DNA of 64,000 bases, taken from contig VBBS01000030.1 of assembly GCA_005888745.1 (NCBI GenBank), forward strand, positions 1 to 64,000, given 5' to 3'. The notes below the pieces were generated by a model that was not told the DNA's origin, made no database searches, and saw only the letters and a program-made list of their open reading frames with translations. The position numbers and the translations under genes were made by a program. The DNA comes from Candidatus Bathyarchaeota archaeon (lineage in GTDB: Archaea; Thermoproteota; Bathyarchaeia; 40CM-2-53-6). Shown in pieces: positions 1 to 9,073 of the stretch. Each line of letters starts with the position of its first letter. The stretch's first letter is position 1.

Positions 1-453
1 TATCCAGGCCGAGGCGACGACAGCTGCTGCTACTATGAGTGGCCAAATTGGGATTGCGATTAGGACGAACAAGATGCCTGGTGCAGTCGAAAAGAAGAGG
101 GGCCGGGCGAGCTCCCAGTAGCCGGTCTTGCCCTGAAACAGTTTCGTGCCAACTAGGAAGACGGTTGCTGACCAAACGAACACGGCAAAATCGGTTATGA
201 TCATGTTCGCTAGGGTTTGTGAGATAACGTAGTCGAGTGATAAGATGCTCTTCTGGATCCCTGTGAAAATGCTGTATCCAAGCCCATAGGATAGGCCTAC
301 TAGGAGTAGGACCGCGACAGCCTGTCCTGTCGCGCTTCTGTCCTCTTTGAGTTCACGGAACGTGTCTTTGTCGAATCTTGTGGTCCGAATGATTCGGGAC
401 CATAGCTCGTGAATCTTCTGCCTGGTTATCGGGCGGGATTGTTCCTGAATCAT
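1..453 (-). CDS. Yip1-like multispanning membrane protein (C-terminus beyond window)
   Basis: Reading the minus strand from ATG at 453 gives 151 codons without a stop before the window edge, so the C-terminus is missing. About 45 charged N-terminal residues, probably cytoplasmic, are followed by at least three hydrophobic segments near residues 48-66, 80-100 and 118-150. This layout resembles YIP1-domain integral membrane proteins, which are common in archaea and have no defined biochemical role. The assignment rests on pattern alone. The gene diverges from the PfkB-type kinase gene, with 59 bases between the two starts. Confidence 0.6.
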   Translation of the reverse strand, partial: MIQEQSRPITRQKIHELWSRIIRTTRFDKDTFRELKEDRSATGQAVAVLLLVGLSYGLGYSIFTGIQKSILSLDYVISQTLANMIITDFAVFVWSATVFLVGTKLFQGKTGYWELARPLFFSTAPGILFVLIAIPIWPLIVAAAVVASAWI

Positions 454-512
454 GTCTCTTGGCCGGTTCTTCTCGACTTGCCCGGTCCAGCCTTATCAAC
501 TAATAGTAGGAA

Positions 513-1610
513 ATGTCACCGATCATGATGGCGACCAAGGTATCTCGGCCCATGTCTGCGCTGAAGGAAAAACTTGCTGAGAAGCCAACATTCAGGGTTG
601 TCGCGATGCCGGACTTCTATCTAGACTACATTCTTGCGTATCCGGGCAAGCTTGACGATATGGCTAAGGCGATGGTTGGTGTTGCTGAAAGGGGAGGCGG
701 GAACATTCTGGGATGGAATCACCTCGTGGGAAGGGGAGGCAATGCGTCGAACTTCTCAGCCCAGCTCTTAAAGATCGGAGCCAACGTGTCTCCGATAATC
801 GAAACCGACGATTTCGGAAAACTTGCTCTCACTCATTTTCTGAAAGGCGCCGATCTATCCCACATAAGTTCGACCGGAGCACTTTCGAGAACTCTCGCCT
901 TCGAGGCTGAATATTCAGGCAGACACGTCAACATCATGGCGAGTGATCCCGGATCTCTATCGAGTTTCGGCCCCGAGAAACTGTCTGATCTCGATAAGGA
1001 GATAATCCGGGAGGCTGACTTTGTCTGCGTTTTCAACTGGAACCAGAACTCGAAAGGAACCGAGCTGGCTGAGAAAGTGTTTCAGATCGCGAAGTCCGAG
1101 GGAAAAGGAGTGACTTTTTTTGATCCAGGCGATCCATCGTCGAGGGCGAGCGAGATTCCAGTGCTCAACGAGCGTGTCCTATCCAAAGGGCTCGTTGACG
1201 TTCTAAGTGTTAACGAGAACGAGCTTACCCAACTTGCCTCTGCGGTTACCGAGGAAACCGGTGAGTTTGAGGGAGAAGAGGAGAATCCGTTATTCCAGGC
1301 CGCCAGCGTCTTTAGTATGCTTGGAAGCAGGGTCGATCTTCACACTCCCGCCTTTTCAGCCACGTTCATCGACGGCCAAAGAGAAAGAGTCCTTTGTGCA
1401 ATGTCGACTCCGTTGAAGGTTACAGGGGCGGGAGATGCTTGGAACGCGGGTGACATTCTGGCTCAAGGAATCGGGCTCGACCACAGGGAACGACTGGTCT
1501 TCGCGAACGCTACAGCGGCTGCATATATGCAGAGGCCTGATCTTGATCCTTGCTCTTTGGACGAGATTCTCGAGCGGGTCGTAGAGATAGAGAAGCTCAA
1601 CGCTCGATAG
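513..1610 (+). CDS. PfkB (ribokinase) family carbohydrate or nucleoside kinase
   Basis: The 365-residue product has the ribokinase fold hallmarks. An N-terminal GRGGNASN stretch near residue 73 binds substrate. The C-terminal PfkB signature TGAGDAWNAG lies near residues 304-313 and contains the catalytic Asp and the anion hole. Family members transfer the ATP gamma-phosphate to a sugar or nucleoside hydroxyl; the substrate cannot be read from sequence. The first ATG is 513, but ATGs at 525 and 528 lie about 29 bases after an AT-rich TTATCAA element near 493, which would suit a leaderless transcript. The gene stands alone before a metallo-hydrolase gene. Confidence 0.9.
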   Translation: MSPIMMATKVSRPMSALKEKLAEKPTFRVVAMPDFYLDYILAYPGKLDDMAKAMVGVAERGGGNILGWNHLVGRGGNASNFSAQLLKIGANVSPIIETDDFGKLALTHFLKGADLSHISSTGALSRTLAFEAEYSGRHVNIMASDPGSLSSFGPEKLSDLDKEIIREADFVCVFNWNQNSKGTELAEKVFQIAKSEGKGVTFFDPGDPSSRASEIPVLNERVLSKGLVDVLSVNENELTQLASAVTEETGEFEGEEENPLFQAASVFSMLGSRVDLHTPAFSATFIDGQRERVLCAMSTPLKVTGAGDAWNAGDILAQGIGLDHRERLVFANATAAAYMQRPDLDPCSLDEILERVVEIEKLNAR

Positions 1611-1781
1611 TCATTCTCGGATCCTTCTTACCTCAGTGGACTGATGATGCGGCGCGGTCGGTTCACCACTCTTAAATTGGATATTGATTGATGAGACACG
1701 AAAGATGGATAGTCTGTGAGCCGAGAAGGTTCTAGAGAAGAAACGCGGGCTTTGAGCTACTGGGGAGGGAAGACTCTGTAG

Positions 1782-2561
1782 TTGCGCAAGGTCGCTGAGG
1801 GAGTCTACCGGGTGCCGGCAAGATCAGCTAACGCGTACCTGGTTGAGGCTCCAAGAGGTCTTGTCTTGGTAGACAGCGGGTTGCCCGGTAGTGAGAAGGG
1901 AATTCTCAAGGCTATCGCCAAGCTCGGAAAGAAACCTTCGGACTTGAAACTTGTATTGTTGACGCATCGGCACCTGGATCATATTGGGAGCGCTGGGGTT
2001 TTGAAGAAAAGGACCGGAGCGAAGCTTGCTTCACATCCGTTCGAGAAGCCCTACGCGGCTGGGACCCTCGTGATACAGGCTCCGAGCGCTTGGAGTCTCT
2101 ACGGAAAAATGGTGAGAAAGCTAACCACGCTTGAATATTGGACGCTGAAGCTGTTTCGTATAATCAAGTTCCAGACCGCACATGTGGATCTTGCAGCGGA
2201 CGAAGAATCCGTCTTGGAGGAGGTTGGTTTGGACGGCTCAGTGGTCTGGACGCCGGGACACACTAAAGGCTCGGTCACGCTTTTTCTCAACCAGTCTAGT
2301 GTGGCTATTGTTGGCGACTTGTTGCGGTCTCGTCGAGGCCGGCTCACAGAGCCGTTGCTAATGGAGAGTATCCCTCAGACTGAGGCGAGCATAAAGCGAG
2401 TCGTGGATTTGGGTCCCGAGATTATCTGTCCAGGGCACGGAAAACCATTACCAGCCTCGAGAATCAAAGTCAAAACACGCGCGGTGAAGCCTGTGATCAT
2501 AGCGAAGAAAAAAGAAGAAGACATCGACCTGGAAAGCCTTGCAAAAGATCTAGCTTCATGA
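1782..2561 (+). CDS. Metallo-beta-lactamase fold hydrolase
   Basis: This 259-residue protein carries the binuclear zinc motifs of the MBL superfamily: THRHLDH near residues 61-67, a GHTKGS histidine near 160, the VGDLL aspartate near 179, and a C-terminal GHGKPL histidine near 220. The family includes glyoxalase II, lactonases and other thioester or ester hydrolases; the substrate is unknown. A lysine-rich tail of about 30 residues follows the catalytic domain. The start is TTG, with GGGAGG about 13 bases upstream. No operon partner is evident. Confidence 0.9.
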   Translation: MRKVAEGVYRVPARSANAYLVEAPRGLVLVDSGLPGSEKGILKAIAKLGKKPSDLKLVLLTHRHLDHIGSAGVLKKRTGAKLASHPFEKPYAAGTLVIQAPSAWSLYGKMVRKLTTLEYWTLKLFRIIKFQTAHVDLAADEESVLEEVGLDGSVVWTPGHTKGSVTLFLNQSSVAIVGDLLRSRRGRLTEPLLMESIPQTEASIKRVVDLGPEIICPGHGKPLPASRIKVKTRAVKPVIIAKKKEEDIDLESLAKDLAS

Positions 2562-2604
2562 TCCGTGTAGGTGCACAACATTTTCGTTCCACCCTCTGAT
2601 TGTA

Positions 2605-2793
2605 ATGGGATTTGCATCAAACAGGTTCTCGGAATCAATACGAGCCCGGTATCGCAAAGGGACAGAAGACCCAACAGGAAAAATAGTGTATCACCTACGA
2701 ATTTACCGAAGGAGCGATGTCGAGACGTTCTTGAAATTCGTTCACATGATCAAAATGAACCAGAAAAGTCTGAGTATGCGAAAAGATGGTTAG
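2605..2793 (+). pseudogene. Possible remnant of a LAGLIDADG-type endonuclease C-terminus
   Basis: A 62-codon frame between two solid genes contains GKIVYHLRIYRRSDVETFL, which resembles the last beta-strand and helix of single-chain LAGLIDADG endonucleases from archaea. No LAGLIDADG helix or upstream domain is visible, so a real element here would be a relic. A chance open frame is the alternative. The assignment is weak and based on memory of the family pattern. Confidence 0.25.
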
Positions 2794-2817
2794 GAAAAAG
2801 AAATAGGGACTTTGGAA

Positions 2818-3426
2818 CTACCGTCGAGCCTTCTCCAATCGCTTCTCCACATCATCCCAATTAACAACATTCCACCAAGCATCAACATACTTCGCCCGAT
2901 CGTTCAGGTAGTCCAAGTAATATGAGTGTTCCCAGACGTCGAGGACGAGTATTGGGGTGGTTCCTTGGATTGTTAGGTCGTTGTGTTTTTCGGCTTGGAG
3001 GGTGATTAGTTGTTGTGTCCATGGTTCGTATGCTAGTATGGCCCAGCCGCTTCCTTCGACTTGTTTGGCGGCGGTGCTGAATTGTTCTTTGAACGAGTCA
3101 AATTTGCCGAAGTCGGTGTTGATCTGGTCGGCTATTTTGCCGCCTGGTTTTCCTCCGCCGTTTGGTTTCATATTGGGCCAGAAGGTGCTGTGCATGGTGT
3201 GGCCTGAGCCGTGGAAGGCGAGGTCTCGCTCGATTGCTTTGGCGTCGACGCCTGCGAATCCTGTTTCGCGGGCTTTCTGGAGCTTGTCTAGGGCGGCGTT
3301 TGCGCCGTTTACGTATGCGAGGTGGTGTTTGTCGTGGTGTAATCGCATTATCTGCTCACTTAGGGTGGGGACGAGTGCGTTGTATGCATAGGGGAGGTCT
3401 GGTAGCTTGTATCTGTGATGGGGCAT
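2818..3426 (-). CDS. sod: Fe/Mn superoxide dismutase
   Basis: This enzyme dismutates superoxide to oxygen and peroxide, normally as a cytoplasmic dimer or tetramer. The 202-residue length is typical. All four metal ligands are visible: a His in the LHHDKHH segment near residues 29-35, the His of AFHGSGHTMHS near 71-81, and Asp and His of the DVWEHSYYLDY signature near 164-174. Metal specificity (Fe, Mn or cambialistic) cannot be fixed from sequence alone. ATG at 3426 lies about 29 bases after a TATA-like element, so the mRNA is probably leaderless. Its presence indicates that the host meets oxygen. Confidence 0.97.
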   Translation of the reverse strand: MPHHRYKLPDLPYAYNALVPTLSEQIMRLHHDKHHLAYVNGANAALDKLQKARETGFAGVDAKAIERDLAFHGSGHTMHSTFWPNMKPNGGGKPGGKIADQINTDFGKFDSFKEQFSTAAKQVEGSGWAILAYEPWTQQLITLQAEKHNDLTIQGTTPILVLDVWEHSYYLDYLNDRAKYVDAWWNVVNWDDVEKRLEKARR

Positions 3427-3450
3427 GAGCCTCGGCTGTTATGCTGTTGA

Positions 3451-3460
3451 TAAAAAACTA
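3451..3460 (-). promoter_or_regulatory. TATA box of the superoxide dismutase gene
   Basis: On the minus strand the element reads TAGTTTTTTA and is centred about 29 bases before the ATG at 3426. That spacing is what an archaeal TATA box needs for transcription to start at or next to the start codon. No Shine-Dalgarno sequence is seen before that ATG, which fits a leaderless mRNA. Confidence 0.5.
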
Positions 3461-3850
3461 TGCTACGGTCTGTGTGATACTAGGTGGAACCACTCTCGCG
3501 TCACGAGACCTTTTGAACGATCCGCCTGAATTTTCTGATAGGTGTTTCTGTCTGGGCGTTGTTCCGGGTTAGTTTCTTCGAGACGGGCGTATTATGGGCT
3601 TGTCTGTGCTTTTTCGATCTCCGTGTTTTCCCCAGTGGGTAAGCGTTGAATATTATGCTCTGGAATTCGTGGGCTTGGAATGGGGATCAGGGCTTGAAAT
3701 GGGCGAATTTTTTCTTCCAGCCAACTGAGATGCTGGTGTTCGTGGAGGTTGTTCTGGTTCGTATAGCTTTTCGTGACCGGGAAACGGGTATAGGATGCCT
3801 ATCGCGCCTAGCGTACTAGGTATGTAGCTTCTCAACGGTCCCTGATTGAT
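3461..3850. other. Intergenic region without a recognisable gene
   Basis: About 390 bases lie between the divergent superoxide dismutase and zincin genes. Short open frames on both strands have low-complexity or unlikely translations and no ribosome-binding site. Only promoter sequence for the flanking genes is expected here. Confidence 0.5.
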
Positions 3851-4240
3851 GTGACGCGTGTGAAAGGAACGGAATACCCCTACCAGTTCGCCGATTTCCT
3901 AGATTTCTTATGCGAGAAGTATCATATGGATAGGAGCCGGTTGTTTGTCGAGTACAGTTCTAGACAGCCTCCCCCACTCAAAGGTACTAGGGCAGGCTAC
4001 TACGAGGGACTGCTCTCGTATCGTGAAAAGAATGGCCATTCCGAGTTTCTGATCACAGTCTTCAAGGCCTCGCGCGAGCCTCTCCTAACCCTTGCACACG
4101 AGTTCGCTCATCTGGTCAAGAACTTGAAGTCCGGAAGCTTTGACAAACATCTAGGTCCCCCAGACGATACGGCCGAGAGAACCGTTGACAACCAGGCGAT
4201 TGATGACCTAGCCGAGTTCCGGGAACTTGGTCATCCTTGA
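3851..4240 (+). CDS. Small HExxH metallopeptidase-like protein
   Basis: A 129-residue protein with HEFAH at about residues 83-87, the gluzincin zinc-binding and catalytic motif. A downstream acidic stretch (ERTVDNQAIDDLAEF, residues 108-122) could supply the third ligand. Size and layout resemble ImmA/IrrE-type minimal zincins, which often cut regulators, but the partner DNA-binding protein usually encoded beside ImmA is absent. The start is GTG at 3851. No signal peptide is present, so it is probably cytoplasmic. Substrate unknown. Confidence 0.65.
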   Translation: MTRVKGTEYPYQFADFLDFLCEKYHMDRSRLFVEYSSRQPPPLKGTRAGYYEGLLSYREKNGHSEFLITVFKASREPLLTLAHEFAHLVKNLKSGSFDKHLGPPDDTAERTVDNQAIDDLAEFRELGHP

Positions 4241-4358
4241 CTCCCTTGCCATCAAGCACTGGGCATTTGGTTTTTTTCAAATCGGGACAGTATGACTCGG
4301 ACGAGATTATAGTAAGTTTCGAACTGGGGGCCGGATTTTGTAGATTCAGAAATATTTC

Positions 4359-4550
4359 TCAGTGTTTGGCTTCTCTTACCTCTTCGAAGACGAGATAAGC
4401 CCCGGCGGTTGCGATTAACGTGAGAACCCCGTGGAGCTGTAGGATGGGACCGATCTGGACTGCGTTGGCAACGCTGCCTGTTATGATCGCTGCACTTGGG
4501 GTTGCCATGGTTACGAGGGCTCCTAGAGAGGTGAAGACGCGTCCGAGCAA
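4359..4550 (-). pseudogene. C-terminal fragment of an MFS_3-type exporter
   Basis: The minus-strand frame encodes 63 residues matching only the last portion of MFS efflux proteins of the EntS/MFS_3 type: GRVFTSLGALVTMATP (the cytoplasmic RGRV-like turn) followed by the final two membrane helices and a short charged tail. Intact relatives are about 400-440 residues; one is encoded at 52940-54265. The upstream ~350 codons are absent, so this is a 5'-truncated relic. On the other strand an unrelated start-less frame begins near 4537, as though sequences had been joined. Confidence 0.55.
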
Positions 4551-4741
4551 GTTCTAGCAGAACTCAAGAGAATCGACAAAATCATAACGGAAGTAGAGAC
4601 CGGCGAAAAGCCTTTTGCAAGGAAACAGAGTGATCCTCATTGGGCTACCTCGCTTCGGAACCGAGGAAAGATAGGCAGAAAATCTGCCCAGTCTTCTGGC
4701 GGAGGCTTTTTTATGAAACAAGCCTTTAGCAGCGGAGGAAT

Positions 4742-6040
4742 TTGGTTCTCTCCACGCCAATAGGCGTCATTGTTATCGGAGTCTTCATCGGCACCTATAT
4801 TCTCATTCTCTCAGACAAGTTCCACAAGCCCTCCTCAGCCGTTCTCGGGGCAACCTTGATGGTGGGAACAGGCATTCTCACCGAAGCCGATCTATTCTCA
4901 GCGATCAACTGGCAGGCTCTAGGCGTTCTGCTCGGGATGTTCATCATTGCCTCATCACTCCGCGAAGCAGGATTCTTCGAATGGGTGGGACTCCACCTTG
5001 CCAGATCAGTGGACGCTCACCCCATCCGCATGTACGTCCTTCTCCCTCTCATGACCGCCGGAATGGCTTCCCTACTCGACATCGTGACTGTTGCGCTCTT
5101 CATAGTTCCACTCACCGTCGAGGTGTTTGAGGGACTGGAAATCGACCCGGTCCCATTTGTCATTGCCGAGGTCCTCGCCGCAAACATAGGCGGACTAGCC
5201 ACTATGGTGGGAGATCCAACAAACATCATTATCGGATCCTCCCTAGGCCTCACCTTTAACCAGTTTCTCCAGAACACAGCCCCCATCGCTCTCACCGCAA
5301 TCGCCGTTAACGGTGGATTACTCTACCTGAAAAATCGAAATTTTCTCCATCGAGACGCAATGAAACGTCACCGTCAGAAACCTGTGCTCGACCTGCGTAG
5401 CCCGTCCGAGGCGGTGAAGGATCGGGGGCTACTAAGGGTCAGCCTCGTATCCCTAGTCCTAGCCGTCAGTTTCCTCGTGGTTCATACTTTTCTGGGGGTC
5501 TCAGCAGCCCTTGCGACTCTTCTCCCCGCTTTCCTGATACTTGTCTATGAGTCGTCCCGGTCGAACGAAGTCCAGCATGTTCTCGCTAGGATAGACTGGC
5601 AGATATTCTTCTTCTTTGGTGGACTCTTCATACTCGTCGCCGCCCTTGGAAAGACAGGAGTTCTCTCGATGCTGGGAAACGAAATGATCCAAGTCTCAGG
5701 GGGAAACCTGGCGCTTTCCGTAACCCTCGTTCTATGGATCACCGCGCTAATATCACAAGTCGTAGACAATGTCCCCTTAGCTACAGTCTTCATACCAGTT
5801 ATCGCGGCCATGGCCAACACGCTTGAAGTGCCCATCGCGCCACTTGCCTGGGCGCTTGCCGTCGGAACTGGGATAGGAGGAATGGCCACGCCCGTAGGTA
5901 CGGCTTCCAACCTTGTCGCCCTGAACATTCTAAACAAGCCTAAACAAAGATTGAGCTTCATACGATTCGCAAAGAGATCCATACCGTTGACAATAATCGA
6001 CCTGGCCATTGCGAATCTGATCCTACTGCTTCGTCTCTAA
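4742..6040 (+). CDS. ArsB/NhaD-type ion permease (IT superfamily)
   Basis: A 432-residue membrane protein with about ten to twelve helices in two repeats. Conserved motifs include VGDPTNIIIG near residue 160 and, in the second half, VVDNVPLAT near 340 and GGMATPVGTASN near 380, typical of the ArsB/NhaD/CitM permease family. Members exchange Na+/H+, extrude arsenite or move dicarboxylates; sequence alone does not decide. It precedes phosphate-transport genes, so an anion-related role (including arsenite) is a plausible inference. The start is TTG with GGAGG a few bases upstream. Confidence 0.85.
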   Translation: MVLSTPIGVIVIGVFIGTYILILSDKFHKPSSAVLGATLMVGTGILTEADLFSAINWQALGVLLGMFIIASSLREAGFFEWVGLHLARSVDAHPIRMYVLLPLMTAGMASLLDIVTVALFIVPLTVEVFEGLEIDPVPFVIAEVLAANIGGLATMVGDPTNIIIGSSLGLTFNQFLQNTAPIALTAIAVNGGLLYLKNRNFLHRDAMKRHRQKPVLDLRSPSEAVKDRGLLRVSLVSLVLAVSFLVVHTFLGVSAALATLLPAFLILVYESSRSNEVQHVLARIDWQIFFFFGGLFILVAALGKTGVLSMLGNEMIQVSGGNLALSVTLVLWITALISQVVDNVPLATVFIPVIAAMANTLEVPIAPLAWALAVGTGIGGMATPVGTASNLVALNILNKPKQRLSFIRFAKRSIPLTIIDLAIANLILLLRL

Positions 6041-6162
6041 CCCGATGGTGACGAGCGTGGTGTCAAGATGAAGGATACAGCACTCTTTTCTAGCCCTTCC
6101 AGGCTGAACTGTCAAGAGTCGTGAGAGGCTGCGCTCTCTCTTTACCACTAGAGGATGATTGC

Positions 6163-6855
6163 TTGAGCCAGGTTATTCGTCGTGTCAAGGGCTTCTTCCA
6201 ACTGGGCGAGAGGGACGCCTTCACCCGAATCGACGAGCTCGCAAGCCTCGGCGAGGAATCATTGCATCTTCTAATCAAGATACTTACCCACTCACCCAAC
6301 GGACTGTCCGACATTGAAACATGCACTAACAGGATTAGTCTCTTGGAGAAACAGGGAGACACGATAGTCCAGTCGCTCGAAGAGATGTTCGGGAAAGGCT
6401 CCATATCGGCGATTCTTATGAGAGAGTTCGAGAGACTGGCTGACTCAGTGGATAGTGTTCTAGACCGAGCCCATGCTCTTTCCCGGCAGATTAGGAGGGT
6501 GACCAAGAGGCCCCTTCGAGAAGCCAAGGAATTCGACGCTATCATCCGGAAAGACCAGGTTCGCCTCATAGAGATCGGACTCGTCCAGCTTCAAGGTCTT
6601 CGGAAGCTCTTCAGCGTCGCAGGCTCGGACATGAAACAATCACTTGAACTGGCTAAGGGGATTGAACGGCTGGAAGAACAGGGAGACGATGTCAAGGACA
6701 ATATGCTCGACGAGATCTACGGGTCCTGGGAAGTTCTTGACTACGCTTCCTTTCACAACTATATCGAGACCACCATCGAGGCGGATGATATCCTCGATCG
6801 CTGCGAGGACGCGTCCGACCTCGTCATCGTGATAATGAAAGGTCTCGGCGCTTAG
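6163..6855 (+). CDS. DUF47 / PhoU-like phosphate transport regulator
   Basis: An all-helical protein of about 230 residues with two PhoU-like repeats. Acidic motifs near ERLADSVDSVLDRAH and ETTIEADDILDRCEDASD match the metal-binding E/DxxxD helices of the DUF47 family. DUF47 genes regularly precede PiT (Pho4) transporter genes and are thought to modulate them, as here. TTG at 6163 has AGAGGATG at good spacing; an upstream GTG at 6121 would add 14 residues that do not look like the family's N-terminus. The stop is 11 bases before the next start, so the two are co-transcribed. Confidence 0.85.
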   Translation: MSQVIRRVKGFFQLGERDAFTRIDELASLGEESLHLLIKILTHSPNGLSDIETCTNRISLLEKQGDTIVQSLEEMFGKGSISAILMREFERLADSVDSVLDRAHALSRQIRRVTKRPLREAKEFDAIIRKDQVRLIEIGLVQLQGLRKLFSVAGSDMKQSLELAKGIERLEEQGDDVKDNMLDEIYGSWEVLDYASFHNYIETTIEADDILDRCEDASDLVIVIMKGLGA

Positions 6856-6866
6856 GAAAACTAGGA

Positions 6867-7793
6867 TTGAACCTTTCTCTCGACACGCTATCCCTTGTCC
6901 TAGCCGGGCTCTTGGGAGCAGTTGTAAGTGGGAACAATCTCTCCGCATGTTGCGGGACAATCATAGGGAGTCGAATGGTCAACAGACGGTCTGGAATCAT
7001 AATCGCAATTACAGGCTATCTCCTTGGATTGTCGATCGAAGGTCCCAAACTCTTCAAGGTAAGACAAGTCTTTCTCCCAGCCGAAACCAGTACAGAGATA
7101 TTCTCGATACTCCTGGTGACGCTACTCATCTTCGTTGGCGGAGAGCTTACAAGGGTCCCTCTATCTCTTTCAAAGACCCTGACTGGAACGATTCTAGGCG
7201 TTAGCTTCGCAATCGGAGCATTGCAACAGACGAGTTATCTGGTTCTGATACTGATCTTCTGGGTGAGTGCCCCCATTGTCGCGACAGCTCTCGGTGTGAT
7301 CCTAATCGCTCTCGATGACAGATATAGTCCCAGAAATCTCTGGATGAAACTCTCCCTTCTGAAAACTGGGCTAACAGTGATGGCCTTCCTCTCCGCATAC
7401 GTCACCGGAAGTAATGCCCTAGGGCTTGTGGCTGGGGTCCCCTCTAACCAGCCTCGGATCGCGACCATTGTCGTAGGCGTTGGGAGCATTCTCGGAACGT
7501 TTGTTCTCGGCCGAGGCGCTCTGCGCAGACTGACAGAGGGGATCTATAGCCTCAGATACCCTAATGCGTTCTATTCACAGTTGTTGGGCGCAGGGACGGT
7601 CGAACTCGCGAACCAGCTCGGGGTCCCGTTGTCAACAACGGAGACTGTTTCTTCGGGAATTATCGGATCTGGGTTAGCGAGCAAGATGCGCGTCATGAAT
7701 TCCCGGAACGTATTCCTCATCATCGCAAGCTGGGTTATCTCACCAGTTCTAGGATTTGCTCTCGGATACGCGTTAACTCTGATCGTTGGGTGA
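6867..7793 (+). CDS. PiT-family inorganic phosphate transporter, divergent paralogue
   Basis: A 308-residue hydrophobic protein organised as two inverted PiT halves. In the first half the canonical GANDxxxx signature is replaced by SGNNLSACCGT near residues 20-30; the second half has VPLSTTETVSSG near 255-266 in the position of the VSTTHxxxG motif. Family members import phosphate with H+ or Na+, and the altered first motif may change the cation or the substrate. It starts with TTG directly after the DUF47 gene and is followed by a second, more canonical PiT gene. Confidence 0.8.
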   Translation: MNLSLDTLSLVLAGLLGAVVSGNNLSACCGTIIGSRMVNRRSGIIIAITGYLLGLSIEGPKLFKVRQVFLPAETSTEIFSILLVTLLIFVGGELTRVPLSLSKTLTGTILGVSFAIGALQQTSYLVLILIFWVSAPIVATALGVILIALDDRYSPRNLWMKLSLLKTGLTVMAFLSAYVTGSNALGLVAGVPSNQPRIATIVVGVGSILGTFVLGRGALRRLTEGIYSLRYPNAFYSQLLGAGTVELANQLGVPLSTTETVSSGIIGSGLASKMRVMNSRNVFLIIASWVISPVLGFALGYALTLIVG

Positions 7794-7916
7794 CTGGGGA
7801 ATAGTAATCTTAGAGGGGCGCTGGTACCACTCGACAAATATTGTCCAGCGCCTCCCCGGCTTCCCGCGTTACGGAGGAACCTTCGAACAGTACGAGGTCT
7901 CGGATGTGTTCGTCTC

Positions 7917-8912
7917 TTGTTGTTGAACGTCGAGATTGGACTGGTGGTGCTGTTCGCTTTAGCTTTCGGAAATGGAGCGAACGATGTGGGTAAGAGTGTG
8001 GCTGCTCTCATGATGGATCCCGATACTGCAGCCTTCAAGCCGAGATACTCACCACTCATCTGGGGAGGCTTGTTCAGTGGCCTTGGTAGTATCTTAGCAA
8101 TCATAATCTCGGTCAGATTATTCTCTGCGTTCACCCCTCAGAGCTTTTTCCAAACAACGCCAGGGGTCTCGTTCATACTAGCGGCTCTGGTAGGAGCAGC
8201 CTCGTGGATACTAATCGCAACTCTTCTCAGGGTTCAGGTTTCGACGACGCACGCAATCGTCGGGGCAATCATAGTCCAGGCCATCTATCTGCTGGGCGCA
8301 TCTAGCTTAGAATGGACTTTCCTCATCTGGAGGATCCTCCTTCCTCTGGCCGCGGGCCCATTTGTCGCCTTAATCGGAGTCTACATTATCAGCAGTTTGC
8401 TTCGCAAACGAGACACCGGGCTCGATGAAGACTCCTCTTCAAAACGTCTCGGAGCAGCCGACTGGATTTCTGCCGCAGGTGTCGCCTTCGCTAGGGGTGT
8501 GAACGATGCTCCTAAGATGGCTGCCCTCGGCGCTTTCCTGTTACTGGGCACGTCAGAAGACGGTGTTTTGCTGCCTTACATTATCGTCGGTGTCGCGGTG
8601 GTGGCAGGCTCGCTCGTGTGGGGGGATCGTGTTGCCAAGACTTTGATCGGGCACACCCCCCTCCAACGCGGGCATAGGCTGAAGGCGCATGGAGCTACCG
8701 CCGTGCTGGTCTCTGCCGGATCATACTTTGGTGATGCCTTTTCGACGACAAACGTCTCTGAAGGTGCGACCGCGGGGCACCATGGGAAGAAGGGGAGACA
8801 GTTCCTGGGCTCGGCCTTACGGGGAATGGCGTTGGCCTGGATGGTGACCCTGCCCGCGGCAGGTCTATTGGCCATTGCAGCCTCAATCCTTGGAGCAAGG
8901 TTCTGGGGCTAG
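7917..8912 (+). CDS. pit: PiT-family inorganic phosphate transporter (Pho4)
   Basis: A 331-residue membrane protein with both PiT signatures: GNGANDVGKSV at about residues 18-28 and GVNDAPKMA near 193-201. Between them lies the conserved VSTTHAIVGA segment. It should import phosphate by cation symport. Three consecutive TTG codons (7917-7925) mark the start; which is used cannot be resolved. It lies 123 bases after the divergent PiT paralogue, probably in the same regulated phosphate block. Confidence 0.93.
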   Translation: MLLNVEIGLVVLFALAFGNGANDVGKSVAALMMDPDTAAFKPRYSPLIWGGLFSGLGSILAIIISVRLFSAFTPQSFFQTTPGVSFILAALVGAASWILIATLLRVQVSTTHAIVGAIIVQAIYLLGASSLEWTFLIWRILLPLAAGPFVALIGVYIISSLLRKRDTGLDEDSSSKRLGAADWISAAGVAFARGVNDAPKMAALGAFLLLGTSEDGVLLPYIIVGVAVVAGSLVWGDRVAKTLIGHTPLQRGHRLKAHGATAVLVSAGSYFGDAFSTTNVSEGATAGHHGKKGRQFLGSALRGMALAWMVTLPAAGLLAIAASILGARFWG

Positions 8913-9073
8913 TCGAGACTAGATTACACCACTAGAGGTCGAGCTGAAAGGGTTCATGGATTCGAGTCCTAGACGTTATCGAAGAGGTTCCCAAACGCGT
9001 GATCTGAGACCCAGGTTTCGTGAAGGATCAATAATCAGTATCAGTCTTTTGTTTTTCGGGATCATTTGACGAG

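Noticed and set aside
4537-4741. Start-less plus-strand frame containing ELKRIDKIITEVETGEKPF
   Set aside because: It looks protein-like for ~25 residues but has no ATG, GTG or TTG at its beginning and degenerates before 4741; too short to call a gene.
8940-8985. TTCGAGTCC, resembling a tRNA T-arm
   Set aside because: No acceptor stem, D-arm or anticodon arm can be built around it. No other tRNA-like structure was found in the window.
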